Below, piece by piece: positions 32,019-39,775 of a stretch of DNA of 64,000 bases (its first letter is position 1; every line of letters starts with the position of its first letter). The stretch is from Nitrospira sp. SG-bin2 (GTDB lineage Bacteria > Nitrospirota > Nitrospiria > Nitrospirales > Nitrospiraceae), in the NCBI GenBank assembly GCA_002083405.1, contig LVWT01000049.1, positions 62,001-126,000 on the forward strand. The letters run 5' to 3'. The translations under genes were made by a program, and so were the position numbers. The notes beneath the pieces are model-generated. The model had not been told where the DNA came from. It worked only from the letters and a program-made list of their open reading frames with translations, and searched no databases.

Positions 32019-34421
32019 ATGACAGCTCCAACGACTCCAACTCTCTCCGACGCGGCTCAGCTCAAAATTGTTCCCCTCATCGCCAAGGAACTTGGCGCCG
32101 GAGCCCATCAGGTCGCGGCAGCGGTGGCGTTGCTCGACGAGGGCTCGACCGTTCCGTTCATCGCGCGCTATCGTAAGGAGGCGACCGGCAATCTGGATGA
32201 TACGCAGCTGCGTACGCTGGAGGAGCGCCTGCTCTACCTTCGCGAGCTGGAAGTGCGGCGTGCCGCAATATTGGCATCGATCGAAGAACAGGGAAAGTTG
32301 ACCGATGTCTTGCGTGCCAGCATTGAGGCGGCGGCGACGAAGCAGGCCGTTGAGGATTTGTACCTGCCCTTTAAGCCCAAGCGCCGCACCCGCGCGCAGA
32401 TTGCGCGTGAGGCAGGGCTGGAGCCCCTGGCCGATGGCCTGTTGGCCGATCCGACACTGAATCCTGAGCAAGAGGCGCTCAAATACATTCGTGTGGTCCC
32501 TGCTACCGAAGGGATCGAGGCGATCAATGTGCCCGATGTCAAAACGGCGTTGGAGGGGGCGCGCGATATTCTCATGGAGCGGTTTGCCGAAACGGCTGAC
32601 CTGCTGGCTGCGCTGCGAACGCGTCTGTGGGAGCAGGGGGTGTTGACCTCGACGGTCATGAAAGACAAGGAGCAGGCCGAAGAAGAAAAGTTCCGCGATT
32701 ACTATGCCTATTCAGAAACGATTAAGACTATCCCGTCGCATCGGGCGCTCGCGCTCTTCCGGGGCCGCACGCTCGGTGTCTTGAAGTTGGAGCTGGGCCT
32801 GGGAGAGACGCTCGACGCGGTGGTTCCGCATCCTTGTGTGTCGATGATCGCGGCGCACGCGGGTATTCAGGATCGAGGCCGGCCAGCCGACAAGTGGCTG
32901 GCCGCGGTGTGCGACTGGACGTGGCGGGTGAAGATCCATTCGCAGCTCAGTATTGAACTGCTGGTGCAATTGCGTGAAGCGGCTGAAACCGAGGCGATCA
33001 AGATTTTTTCCCGCAACCTCCATGAGCTGTTATTAGCTGCGCCGGCCGGCCCTAAGGCCGTGCTCGGCCTGGATCCCGGCATTCGCACCGGTTGTAAAGT
33101 GGCGGTGGTCGATGCAACCGGCAAATTGTTGGACACGGCGACGATCTACCCGCACCAGCCGCGCAACGACTGGCAGGGCTCGTTGGAAACGCTGGTACGC
33201 CTTGTCATTCAACATGGCGTGGAATTGATTTCGATCGGCAACGGAACGGCGAGCCGTGAGACGGACAAGTTGGCAGTCGAGGTCATCAAGATGGTCGCGG
33301 CTCATAAGCCGGAACAGAAGATTGCAAAAATTGTGGTCAGCGAAGCCGGGGCATCGGTCTATTCGGCGTCGGCCTTTGCTGCGGCGGAGTTTCCACAGTT
33401 GGATGTGAGTGTGCGGGGCGCGGTCTCTATTGCCAGACGATTGCAGGACCCGCTGGCCGAGCTGGTCAAGATCGAGCCGAAGGCGATCGGGGTGGGCCAA
33501 TATCAGCATGACGTGAACCAACGGGCCTTGGCGCGGTCGCTCGATGCCACGGTCGAAGATTGTGTGAATGCCGTTGGTGTGAACGTGAATACCGCCTCGG
33601 CGCCCTTGTTGGAGCGGGTGTCGGGTCTGAACAAGGCGCTGGCCAAGAATATTGTGGATTATCGGGATGCCAATGGGCCCTTTCCAAACCGGACGGCGAT
33701 CCGGAACGTGCCGCGACTTGGTGAGAAGACCTTCGAGCAGGCGGCGGGGTTTTTGCGCATTCCCGATGGCGATAATCCCTTGGATCGGTCTGCCGTTCAT
33801 CCGGAGGCCTATCCGGTGGTCGAACGCATTCTGACGCGGCTGGGGACTGGGATTGCCGAGGTGATGCGGCAGCCGGCTGGTTTGAAAGGGTTGTCGCCTG
33901 CCGACTTTACCGATGAGAAGTTCGGGGTGCCGACGGTGCGGGATATTCTTACAGAGCTCGAAAAGCCAGGCCGCGACCCGCGTCCGGAATTCAAGACGGC
34001 GACCTTCCGGGATGGAGTTGAATCCCTGAGTGATTTACAGCCCGGCATGGTGTTAGAGGGAGTGGTGACGAATGTGGCGGCGTTCGGCGCCTTCGTCGAT
34101 ATCGGCGTCCATCAGGACGGGCTTGTCCATGTGTCGGCGTTGGCGAATAAGTTCGTGAAAGATCCGCACGAAGTGGTCAAGCCCGGGCAGGTCGTCAAGG
34201 TGAAGGTGCTTGATGTGGATCTCAAGCGCCAGCGCATTTCACTGACGATGCGGATCGATGATGCAGCCGGACGTCCAGTTGCTCCGATACAGTCCGGGAG
34301 CGAGGCCGCCCGCGACTCACGCGGGCGTGGACAGTCGGCATCCGGCCAGGCTGCGGCACGAGCGCCCCAGCCGATCGGCGCGATGGCGATGGCGTTGGCG
34401 AAGGCCAGGCAGAAGTCATAA
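32019..34421 (+). CDS. tex: Tex-family RNA-binding transcription accessory protein
   Basis: The 800-residue Tex/YhgF homologue is a multi-domain nucleic-acid-binding protein. The helical Tex N-terminal region contains TVPFIARYRKEATGNLDD. The YqgF-like RNase fold (about 345-475) has VLGLDPGIRTGCKVAVVD. Helix-hairpin-helix units follow at about 510-610 (NVNTASAPLLERVSGL and FPNRTAIRNVPRLGEKTFEQ). An S1 domain occupies about 672-745 (GMVLEGVVTNVAAFGAFVDIG). The extreme C-terminus is a low-complexity Ala/Gln tail. It affects transcription and stress responses in other bacteria. A tripartite repeat begins 11 bp after the stop. Confidence 0.92.
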   Translation: MTAPTTPTLSDAAQLKIVPLIAKELGAGAHQVAAAVALLDEGSTVPFIARYRKEATGNLDDTQLRTLEERLLYLRELEVRRAAILASIEEQGKLTDVLRASIEAAATKQAVEDLYLPFKPKRRTRAQIAREAGLEPLADGLLADPTLNPEQEALKYIRVVPATEGIEAINVPDVKTALEGARDILMERFAETADLLAALRTRLWEQGVLTSTVMKDKEQAEEEKFRDYYAYSETIKTIPSHRALALFRGRTLGVLKLELGLGETLDAVVPHPCVSMIAAHAGIQDRGRPADKWLAAVCDWTWRVKIHSQLSIELLVQLREAAETEAIKIFSRNLHELLLAAPAGPKAVLGLDPGIRTGCKVAVVDATGKLLDTATIYPHQPRNDWQGSLETLVRLVIQHGVELISIGNGTASRETDKLAVEVIKMVAAHKPEQKIAKIVVSEAGASVYSASAFAAAEFPQLDVSVRGAVSIARRLQDPLAELVKIEPKAIGVGQYQHDVNQRALARSLDATVEDCVNAVGVNVNTASAPLLERVSGLNKALAKNIVDYRDANGPFPNRTAIRNVPRLGEKTFEQAAGFLRIPDGDNPLDRSAVHPEAYPVVERILTRLGTGIAEVMRQPAGLKGLSPADFTDEKFGVPTVRDILTELEKPGRDPRPEFKTATFRDGVESLSDLQPGMVLEGVVTNVAAFGAFVDIGVHQDGLVHVSALANKFVKDPHEVVKPGQVVKVKVLDVDLKRQRISLTMRIDDAAGRPVAPIQSGSEAARDSRGRGQSASGQAAARAPQPIGAMAMALAKARQKS

Positions 34422-34431
34422 AGAGCATTGG

Positions 34432-34710
34432 CAGGATGCTGAAAATGCCCGCCAGCGGTGTTCTCGCATCGCTCAGAGGCTCAACGTCATGAGCACGGTG
34501 GAGATAAGAACCTATCCGCTCGCATCTGATCGAAGCGAGCGGTTCAAGCGAAGCTTGGTATGTACCTCCTCGCCACTTCGCTCGCTGCGGCCGCCCCGCG
34601 GTATGGCGCGTCTCGGCGCGCCGGGGTTGGGCGGGTGAGACCAGTGGCCATTTTGAGCATCCTGTTCGGATCGTTTGCGTCGTATGAACCCTCGACTTTC
34701 AACCTGCTAG
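34432..34710 (+). repeat. Tripartite inverted-repeat element, long form (copy 5)
   Basis: CAGGATGCTGAAAATGCC starts 11 bp after the tex stop and the inner arm ATTTTGAGCATCCTG ends at 34664, a 233-bp core as in copy 1. The outer arm is diverged (CGACTTTCAACCTGCTAG, ending 34710). The extra 111 bp relative to short copies contains GGTTCAAGCGAAGCTTGG, shared with copy 1. Confidence 0.8.
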
Positions 34711-34805
34711 AGTGCTCATTGCAACTCAATTCTAAGCCTGCCCCGCCCCAAGACATCGGAATCTTCCCGCTGTTGCCTCAGGGCGGCAAGACGATATACT
34801 GAAGC

Positions 34806-35522
34806 ATGCTGGATTCCGTCGGTCATCCTCGCTCCCCCGCAATCTCTCTTCTGATTATGTTCGTCGTAGTCGCTCTCACGGGCTGCGCCACGATAGAGAG
34901 CCAACCGGCACAGAATGAAGTCAACGTGATGGTACCCACGACGGGAACGCGCGGAGAGATCTGCTGTGCCATGGCCAAGGGGATGCCGAGGCAAGAGGCA
35001 TTGGTACAAACGGCCGTCGGACTGCTCGGTCGGAATCGTATCGAAGTGGGAGGGCGGCACTATACTCCGGATTGTTCGGGCCTCGTCCGGGGCCTGTATG
35101 CCATGCAACGCGTCGACTTGTACGATGGACTGGGCGAACTGGACGGCGGCAACGGCGTCGGACGCATCTTCACCCATGTCGTAGAGCATGGGCGGATTCA
35201 CTATGGCCCGACCGTTCATCCGGGGGATGTCGTGTTTTTTCACAACACCTGGGATTTCAACCGTGACGGTTTGCCCAACGATCCGCTCACGCACGTGGGC
35301 GTGGTAGAGAAGGTGGAGCGCGACGGGACGGTGATCTTCGTGAGCTGGGTGTCGGCAGGGGTCGAACGCTATCGGATGAATCTACGTCGGCCGGATATGC
35401 ACAAGGCCCCCGACGGGCGTGTGATCAACGACTACCTGCGCCGGAAAGAGTCGGGCGATCATCAAGCCACCCGCTATCTGACGGGGCAACTCTTTGCCGC
35501 CTTCGGGACCGTTCTACGATAG
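34806..35522 (+). CDS. NlpC/P60-type lipoprotein (probable peptidoglycan hydrolase)
   Basis: The 238-residue protein has a lipoprotein signal ending in VVALTGC (Cys27). The catalytic domain begins around residue 65. YTPDCSGLVRGLY supplies the probable nucleophile Cys in the NlpC DCSG motif. HPGDVVFFHN and DPLTHVGVVEKV supply the His region. NlpC/P60 enzymes cleave peptide crosslinks in the cell wall. The double Cys in GEICCAMAKG near residue 57 is unusual. It stands alone between tex and the divergent tenA. Confidence 0.8.
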   Translation: MLDSVGHPRSPAISLLIMFVVVALTGCATIESQPAQNEVNVMVPTTGTRGEICCAMAKGMPRQEALVQTAVGLLGRNRIEVGGRHYTPDCSGLVRGLYAMQRVDLYDGLGELDGGNGVGRIFTHVVEHGRIHYGPTVHPGDVVFFHNTWDFNRDGLPNDPLTHVGVVEKVERDGTVIFVSWVSAGVERYRMNLRRPDMHKAPDGRVINDYLRRKESGDHQATRYLTGQLFAAFGTVLR

Positions 35523-35614
35523 GCTGTCAGCCGGTACATCCATTTGCGGTAAGGCTGACACCGGGATGGGTGGAGTGAGCACGAATGGGTTGCTCGGTGA
35601 CAGGACCCGTCGAG

Positions 35615-36283
35615 TCACACCGGCCATTGTTCTTCCTTCCAGGCCATCTCCCAGAACATCCACTCATAACGTGAGCTGATGATGAAGGACTCTTCCATGC
35701 GCCGCTTTTCGTCTGTGCCGGCGGTCTTGGCCCACTGATCGACTTTCTTACGCATCCATTGCTGGACTTCGGCAAACTCCGGCGAGGCATAGAGCATAAG
35801 CCAGTCTCGGTAGGGATGGTTCTTGGGCGGCGGGCCTTTTCTTAACAAGTATTGCCCGACGACGCAGTAGATCCAGGCGCAGGGGAGGGCGACGACGAGA
35901 ATCTCCGCCGCCGATCCGTTCTGTGCCACGGAGAGCATGTGTCTCGTGTAGGCATAGTTTGTGGGAGCCATCGGCACGGACGACATCTGTTTGGCCGTCA
36001 GTTTCCAGCGCTTCCCGTAACTCTCATGCAGGCTGCGTTCCACCACGATGGTGTCTTCCGCTAGTTTGGCTAAGCGTAAGGCGCTTTCGGAGTCCGGTGC
36101 TTTCATGGCGCCTGCGGCGAAGACACGGGAGAGATCGCCGAGAAATCTGGCGTCTTGCAAGATGTAATACTTGAATTTCTGTTCAGGCAGCGTGCCATTG
36201 CCGAGCGCGACGACAAAGGGATGGTTCAGTTGGGCATCCCAGATGGGCTTTGCAAGTTGTCTCAGGTGTTGTGAGAAAGCCAT
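35615..36283 (-). CDS. tenA: TenA-family thiaminase II / aminopyrimidine aminohydrolase
   Basis: The 222-residue all-helical protein is of the TenA/PqqC superfamily. It begins with FSQHLRQLAKPIWDAQLNHPFVVALGNGTLPEQKFKYYILQDARFL, matching the TenA start including the YxxQD segment. It has the catalytic-Cys region in VVALPCAWIYCVVGQYL and a C-terminal SSRYEWMFWEMAW with the conserved Tyr/Glu-rich end. TenA salvages the pyrimidine moiety of thiamin. No other thi gene is adjacent. The ATG at 36283 is followed by a consistent N-terminus. Confidence 0.88.
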   Translation of the reverse strand: MAFSQHLRQLAKPIWDAQLNHPFVVALGNGTLPEQKFKYYILQDARFLGDLSRVFAAGAMKAPDSESALRLAKLAEDTIVVERSLHESYGKRWKLTAKQMSSVPMAPTNYAYTRHMLSVAQNGSAAEILVVALPCAWIYCVVGQYLLRKGPPPKNHPYRDWLMLYASPEFAEVQQWMRKKVDQWAKTAGTDEKRRMEESFIISSRYEWMFWEMAWKEEQWPV

Positions 36284-36297
36284 GCAGTTTCCTCGTT

Positions 36298-36372
36298 AAA
36301 AGTGAAACGTAAAAGGTGAAAAGTGAGGAATTGGATTCACGGAATCGAAAGAAGGCCCCTCACGTTTCACGC
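36298..36372. repeat. Word-type hairpin (GTGAAACGT / GGTGAAAAGTGAGG words)
   Basis: GTGAAACGT (36302-36310) pairs with ACGTTTCAC (36362-36370). The left arm adds degenerate copies (AAAAGGTGAAAAGTGAGG). The right arm overlaps the last codons and stop of sthA, whose terminal Arg-Glu-Thr-stop is encoded by the word itself. Confidence 0.65.
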
Positions 36373-37772
36373 GCAGGCGGCCAGGGCCTCGGCAAGCGGT
36401 TGATGCCGTCCAGTGCGGCGACTTTATAACATTCTGCCAGGGTTGGGTAATTGAACACCGTGTCGATGAAGTAATCGATGCGGCCGTGATAGGCCATGAC
36501 AGCCTGGCCGATGTGGATCATCTCCGTCGCACCCTCTCCGATGGCATGGACACCGAGCAACTCGTGGGTATGTTGATTGAATAATAGCTTGAGCATGCCG
36601 GTTTCATCGCCCATCAGCAGCCCACGGGCGATTTCTTTATAGCGTGCGATGCCCACGGCATAGGGAATTTGGGCCTGCGTGAGTTCTTCCTCGTTCCGGC
36701 CCACCATGGAGATCTGCGGAATAGAGTAGATGCCGTAGGGTAATAAGGAATTATCGGTGCGATCAGGGTGGCCGAAGGCATGGCAGGCCGCGTGGCGGCC
36801 CTGTTGCATCGAGGTCGACGCCAGGGCCGGGAAGCCGATGACATCACCGGCCGCATAGATATGGGGAACGGCAGTCTGGAAGTGCGTGTTTACCGCTATG
36901 CGGCCTCGACCGTCCGGTTTCAATCCGGCAGCCTCCAGGTTGAGCGCTTTGGTTGCGCCCACCCTCCCGATGGCATACATCAGCGTGGAAGCCCGGATCG
37001 GCTTCGCGCGTCGCAAACAGACCTCAATCGAATTGTCGGGCTCTCTCTTGATCGCAAGGACTTCTTCATCGTAATAGAGGGTCACGCCGAGCGCTTTCAT
37101 CTGTTGCTGGAGCATGTCGATGATCTCGGCATCGGCAAATTCCAGCAGGCGAGAACGTTTCTCGATGAGGGTGACCGGCACTCCCAGCGCTGCGAGGATG
37201 GAGGCGTATTCCGTTCCGATGACTCCGCCCCCAACGATGACGATAGAGGTGGGAATGCGTTGAAGGGTCAGGAGCTCGTCCGTATCGATGACGGAGATGT
37301 TGTCGAACGGGATATCGGCCGGCCGGCTTGGCTCTGTGCCGACGGCGATGACGATGAAATCCGCCGTATGTTGTTCGATCGAGCCGCTTCGATGTTGGAT
37401 GCGGAGGCTATGCGGGTCGAAAAAACTGGCTGACCCGAAAATCATGTCGATCCGGTTGCGGGCCATCTGGGCACGGACGACCTGGATCTCGTTCTTGATG
37501 ACGTGATTGGCGTGGAACGTGAGTTGCTCGATCGTAATCGAGCTCTTGATCTGGTGCGGGGTACCGTAAATGCTGCGCTGTGGAATTCCGGAAAAAAAGA
37601 GCGCGGCTTCGCGGAGGGCTTTACTCGGAATGGTGCCGGTGTTGATGCAGACGCCTCCGACGACTTCCTTCCGCTCGATCAAGCCTACTTTCTTGCCGAG
37701 TTTGGCCGCCTGCACGGCGGCCTTTTGGCCGGCCGGGCCGGTTCCGATGACGAGCAGGTCGTAGTGGGCCAT
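36360..37772 (-). CDS. sthA: Soluble pyridine nucleotide transhydrogenase
   Basis: This 470-residue flavoprotein transfers hydride between NADPH and NAD. It shows the FAD dinucleotide fold LLVIGTGPAGQKAAVQAAKLG and VVGGVCINTGTIPSKALREA, where only one cysteine of the disulfide-reductase CxxxxC is present, as in SthA. It also has IVIVGGGVIGTEYASILAALG (NAD fold), IYAAGDVIG and the C-terminal dimer region FNYPTLAECYKVAALDG. Dihydrolipoamide dehydrogenase is excluded by the missing redox pair. The last three codons and stop lie in a word-type repeat. Confidence 0.9.
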   Translation of the reverse strand: MAHYDLLVIGTGPAGQKAAVQAAKLGKKVGLIERKEVVGGVCINTGTIPSKALREAALFFSGIPQRSIYGTPHQIKSSITIEQLTFHANHVIKNEIQVVRAQMARNRIDMIFGSASFFDPHSLRIQHRSGSIEQHTADFIVIAVGTEPSRPADIPFDNISVIDTDELLTLQRIPTSIVIVGGGVIGTEYASILAALGVPVTLIEKRSRLLEFADAEIIDMLQQQMKALGVTLYYDEEVLAIKREPDNSIEVCLRRAKPIRASTLMYAIGRVGATKALNLEAAGLKPDGRGRIAVNTHFQTAVPHIYAAGDVIGFPALASTSMQQGRHAACHAFGHPDRTDNSLLPYGIYSIPQISMVGRNEEELTQAQIPYAVGIARYKEIARGLLMGDETGMLKLLFNQHTHELLGVHAIGEGATEMIHIGQAVMAYHGRIDYFIDTVFNYPTLAECYKVAALDGINRLPRPWPPARET

Positions 37773-37800
37773 ATGTTCAGGGGATAGTGGAGACCGAGCT

Positions 37801-37860
37801 CAGGTTAAGGCCAAGGTTAAGAATATCATACGGTCTTCTATCCTTAACCTCAACCGTAAC
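37801..37860. repeat. Word-type hairpin (GGTTAAGG words)
   Basis: GGTTAAGG near 37803 and a second GGTTAAG pair with CCTTAACC at 37842-37849 and a degenerate AACCGTAACC. It abuts the second-family element beginning at 37857 and lies upstream of sthA. Confidence 0.6.
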
Positions 37861-38050
37861 CCGCATTATTCACGAGCACTTCTGCTGCAATTGCCGATCC
37901 GCTGCTGCGACAAGCCTTTGGGCGGCGGGCTCGCCCCTCAGACCTTCGACGTACTGCACGAGTACGCCTCAGGTCCTCCGGGCTCCGCACGCCGCTCTCG
38001 CGACGCGGCTGGGCGATTTCGCGACGAACTGTCATGAACAATGCAGGTTA
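37857..38050. repeat. Second dispersed element with CCCGCATTATTC end (copy 1)
   Basis: It begins TAACCCGCATTATTCACGAG and ends CATGAACAATGCAGGTTA, an imperfect terminal inverted repeat. The interior shares CTTCTGCTGCAATTGCCGATC and CGATTTCGCGACGAAC with the copy at 55001-55154 in the opposite orientation. It lies 13 bp after the tpx stop. Confidence 0.75.
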
Positions 38051-38063
38051 GCCTGCTTTGGTG

Positions 38064-38729
38064 TCAGCTTGCCGTAATCAGCGAGCGGGCGAATCGGAAC
38101 GCTTCTTCCATGTCCGGAAGTTGCGTCAGTTCAGGGGTCACTTGAAGATAACGGACAGTGTTCGTCGAATCGACGACGAGAATGGCTCTGGCCAGAATGT
38201 GCGGGCCACCCAAGAACAGTCCATGGGTCTTGCCGAACTCGCCGCCTCGATAGTCGGAGAGGAAGGTGACGTTGTCGATTTTCGCTTCCGTGGCGAACCG
38301 CTTCTGGGCGAAGGGAGTATCGACGCTCACGGTAATGAGTTCGACCATCTTGTCGAGCCCCTTGTTCCGTTCGCTGAGATAATGGGTCTGCTGTTCACAC
38401 ACCGGAGTGTCCAGCGAGGGGACGACGCTGATGATACGGACCTTTCCGGATCCCTTCGTCTGGGCAATATTCACCAGCGCGAGGTCGGTCTGCGCCACCT
38501 TGACGTCCCGCAGAGCATCACCGGTCTTAATTCCGGCGCCGGACAACCCGAGCGGGCTGCCTTTGAACAGGACGTTATTTCCTTCACCGGCGACGGCGCT
38601 GCCGCCGGCAACCGCGAGATTCTTGTATGTGTAGCCCATTCCGGTGGAATCGCCCATGCCCGCGCATCCGGTGAATCCCAGCGAGAGGCCCAGTGCTGTC
38701 ACGATCAATCCACGATAAGCGATCTGCAT
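38064..38729 (-). CDS. tpx: Lipid-anchored thiol peroxidase (Tpx-like) without resolving cysteine
   Basis: The 221-residue protein starts MQIAYRGLIVTALGLSLGFTGC, a lipoprotein signal, so it is probably membrane-anchored. The peroxiredoxin domain carries VPSLDTPVCEQQT, the Tpx peroxidatic-Cys motif, and RFATEAKIDNVTFLSDYRGGEFG. In E. coli Tpx that second segment contains the resolving cysteine (RFCG); here it is Ala. No other cysteine remains apart from the lipidation site. AAAGGAGACC precedes the ATG at 38729. It follows an alpha/beta hydrolase lipoprotein, 50 bp apart, probably as an operon. Confidence 0.88.
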   Translation of the reverse strand: MQIAYRGLIVTALGLSLGFTGCAGMGDSTGMGYTYKNLAVAGGSAVAGEGNNVLFKGSPLGLSGAGIKTGDALRDVKVAQTDLALVNIAQTKGSGKVRIISVVPSLDTPVCEQQTHYLSERNKGLDKMVELITVSVDTPFAQKRFATEAKIDNVTFLSDYRGGEFGKTHGLFLGGPHILARAILVVDSTNTVRYLQVTPELTQLPDMEEAFRFARSLITAS

Positions 38730-38779
38730 ATGGTCTCCTTTGTTGAGGCGGTGTGATGTCGTAGTCGAGCAGCCGTTAT

Positions 38780-39775
38780 CTACTGGTGCTGAATATACTC
38801 GATCAGCGAACGGTTGACTAGGCCCGGCCGTTCCCATTGGGGTAAGTGGCCGGCATGGGGGATGCGCACGAACCGGGACCCGCTGATGGCGCGATGGAGT
38901 TCTTCGCCCACGGCGATCGGAAAAACCCGGTCTTCCTCTCCCCAGAGCACCAACGTCGGATGCGTGACCGTGCCGATGCGCAGGGCGAATCCGGATTCCC
39001 ACAGCGGGAGCGCCTGTTGCGCAGCCAAGAGGGGCCTGATGAGGCCAGGCCGCCGGCGGTTGCGGTTCGCCCGTTCGACCACGGCCGGAGTCAGCAGCGC
39101 CGGGTCATGCACGATTTCACGCAGGACGGATTCTGCCATCAGGCCTCCGAACAGCCGATTGCCGAGCGAGATGAGCCAAACCGGCGCACGGGTTTCTAAG
39201 GCGCGCCGGATCGACGGGCTGGTGAGTTTCTGCATGATCTGCGGAGGGAGCCCTCCGATCAGGACGAGTTTCGCGACACGAGCGGGATGCTCCAATGTCA
39301 TCGCGATGGCGAGGCCGGCGCCCATGGAGTTACCGACCAACGTGGCGTGGGGGATCTCCAGCGCATCCATGAATCCCACAAGAAACCCCAACATTTGGTC
39401 AGGCCGGTACTCGATGTCAGGTTTGTCGGAGAGCCCGGAGCCGGGCAAATCAAGGGTGAGCACACGGAAGTGTTCCGCCAGCGCATGCTGCTGATGCTCC
39501 CATTGCCACATCGATCCCCCAAACCCATGAATCAGGATGACCGGTGGGCCGGTCCCCACATCCAAGTAGGCGATCCGCTGCTCATGGACGGTCACGCTGT
39601 GAATCGGAATGCGTTCGAACGCTTCGAACTGCGAGGGAATCGGCGAAGTTGGTGCGCAGGCCTCACACAGAAGCGCCAGCAGGCAGAGGGCAAACAGGAC
39701 CAGGTATGGCGGTCTGTCTGCGCGGAGGGAAGGATACGAGGTGTGCCCGTTACTCCAGCTGGATGACCGTTTCAT
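38780..39775 (-). CDS. Alpha/beta hydrolase, probable lipoprotein
   Basis: The 331-residue hydrolase has a hydrophobic signal LVLFALCLLALLCEAC with a possible lipidation Cys40. The fold shows the oxyanion segment VILIHGFGGSMWQWEHQ, nucleophile elbow VGNSMGAG, acid LVLWGEEDRVFPI and His IPHAGHLPQWE. Substrate is unknown; the sequence resembles esterases and C-C hydrolases of the meta-cleavage type. It overlaps the end of the pycB frame by 26 bp and precedes tpx. Confidence 0.8.
   Translation of the reverse strand: MKRSSSWSNGHTSYPSLRADRPPYLVLFALCLLALLCEACAPTSPIPSQFEAFERIPIHSVTVHEQRIAYLDVGTGPPVILIHGFGGSMWQWEHQQHALAEHFRVLTLDLPGSGLSDKPDIEYRPDQMLGFLVGFMDALEIPHATLVGNSMGAGLAIAMTLEHPARVAKLVLIGGLPPQIMQKLTSPSIRRALETRAPVWLISLGNRLFGGLMAESVLREIVHDPALLTPAVVERANRNRRRPGLIRPLLAAQQALPLWESGFALRIGTVTHPTLVLWGEEDRVFPIAVGEELHRAISGSRFVRIPHAGHLPQWERPGLVNRSLIEYIQHQ

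Noticed and set aside
31573..32022. Short frames on both strands in the gap before tex
   Set aside because: Composition is atypical for protein, they overlap each other and the tex start, and none has a Shine-Dalgarno.
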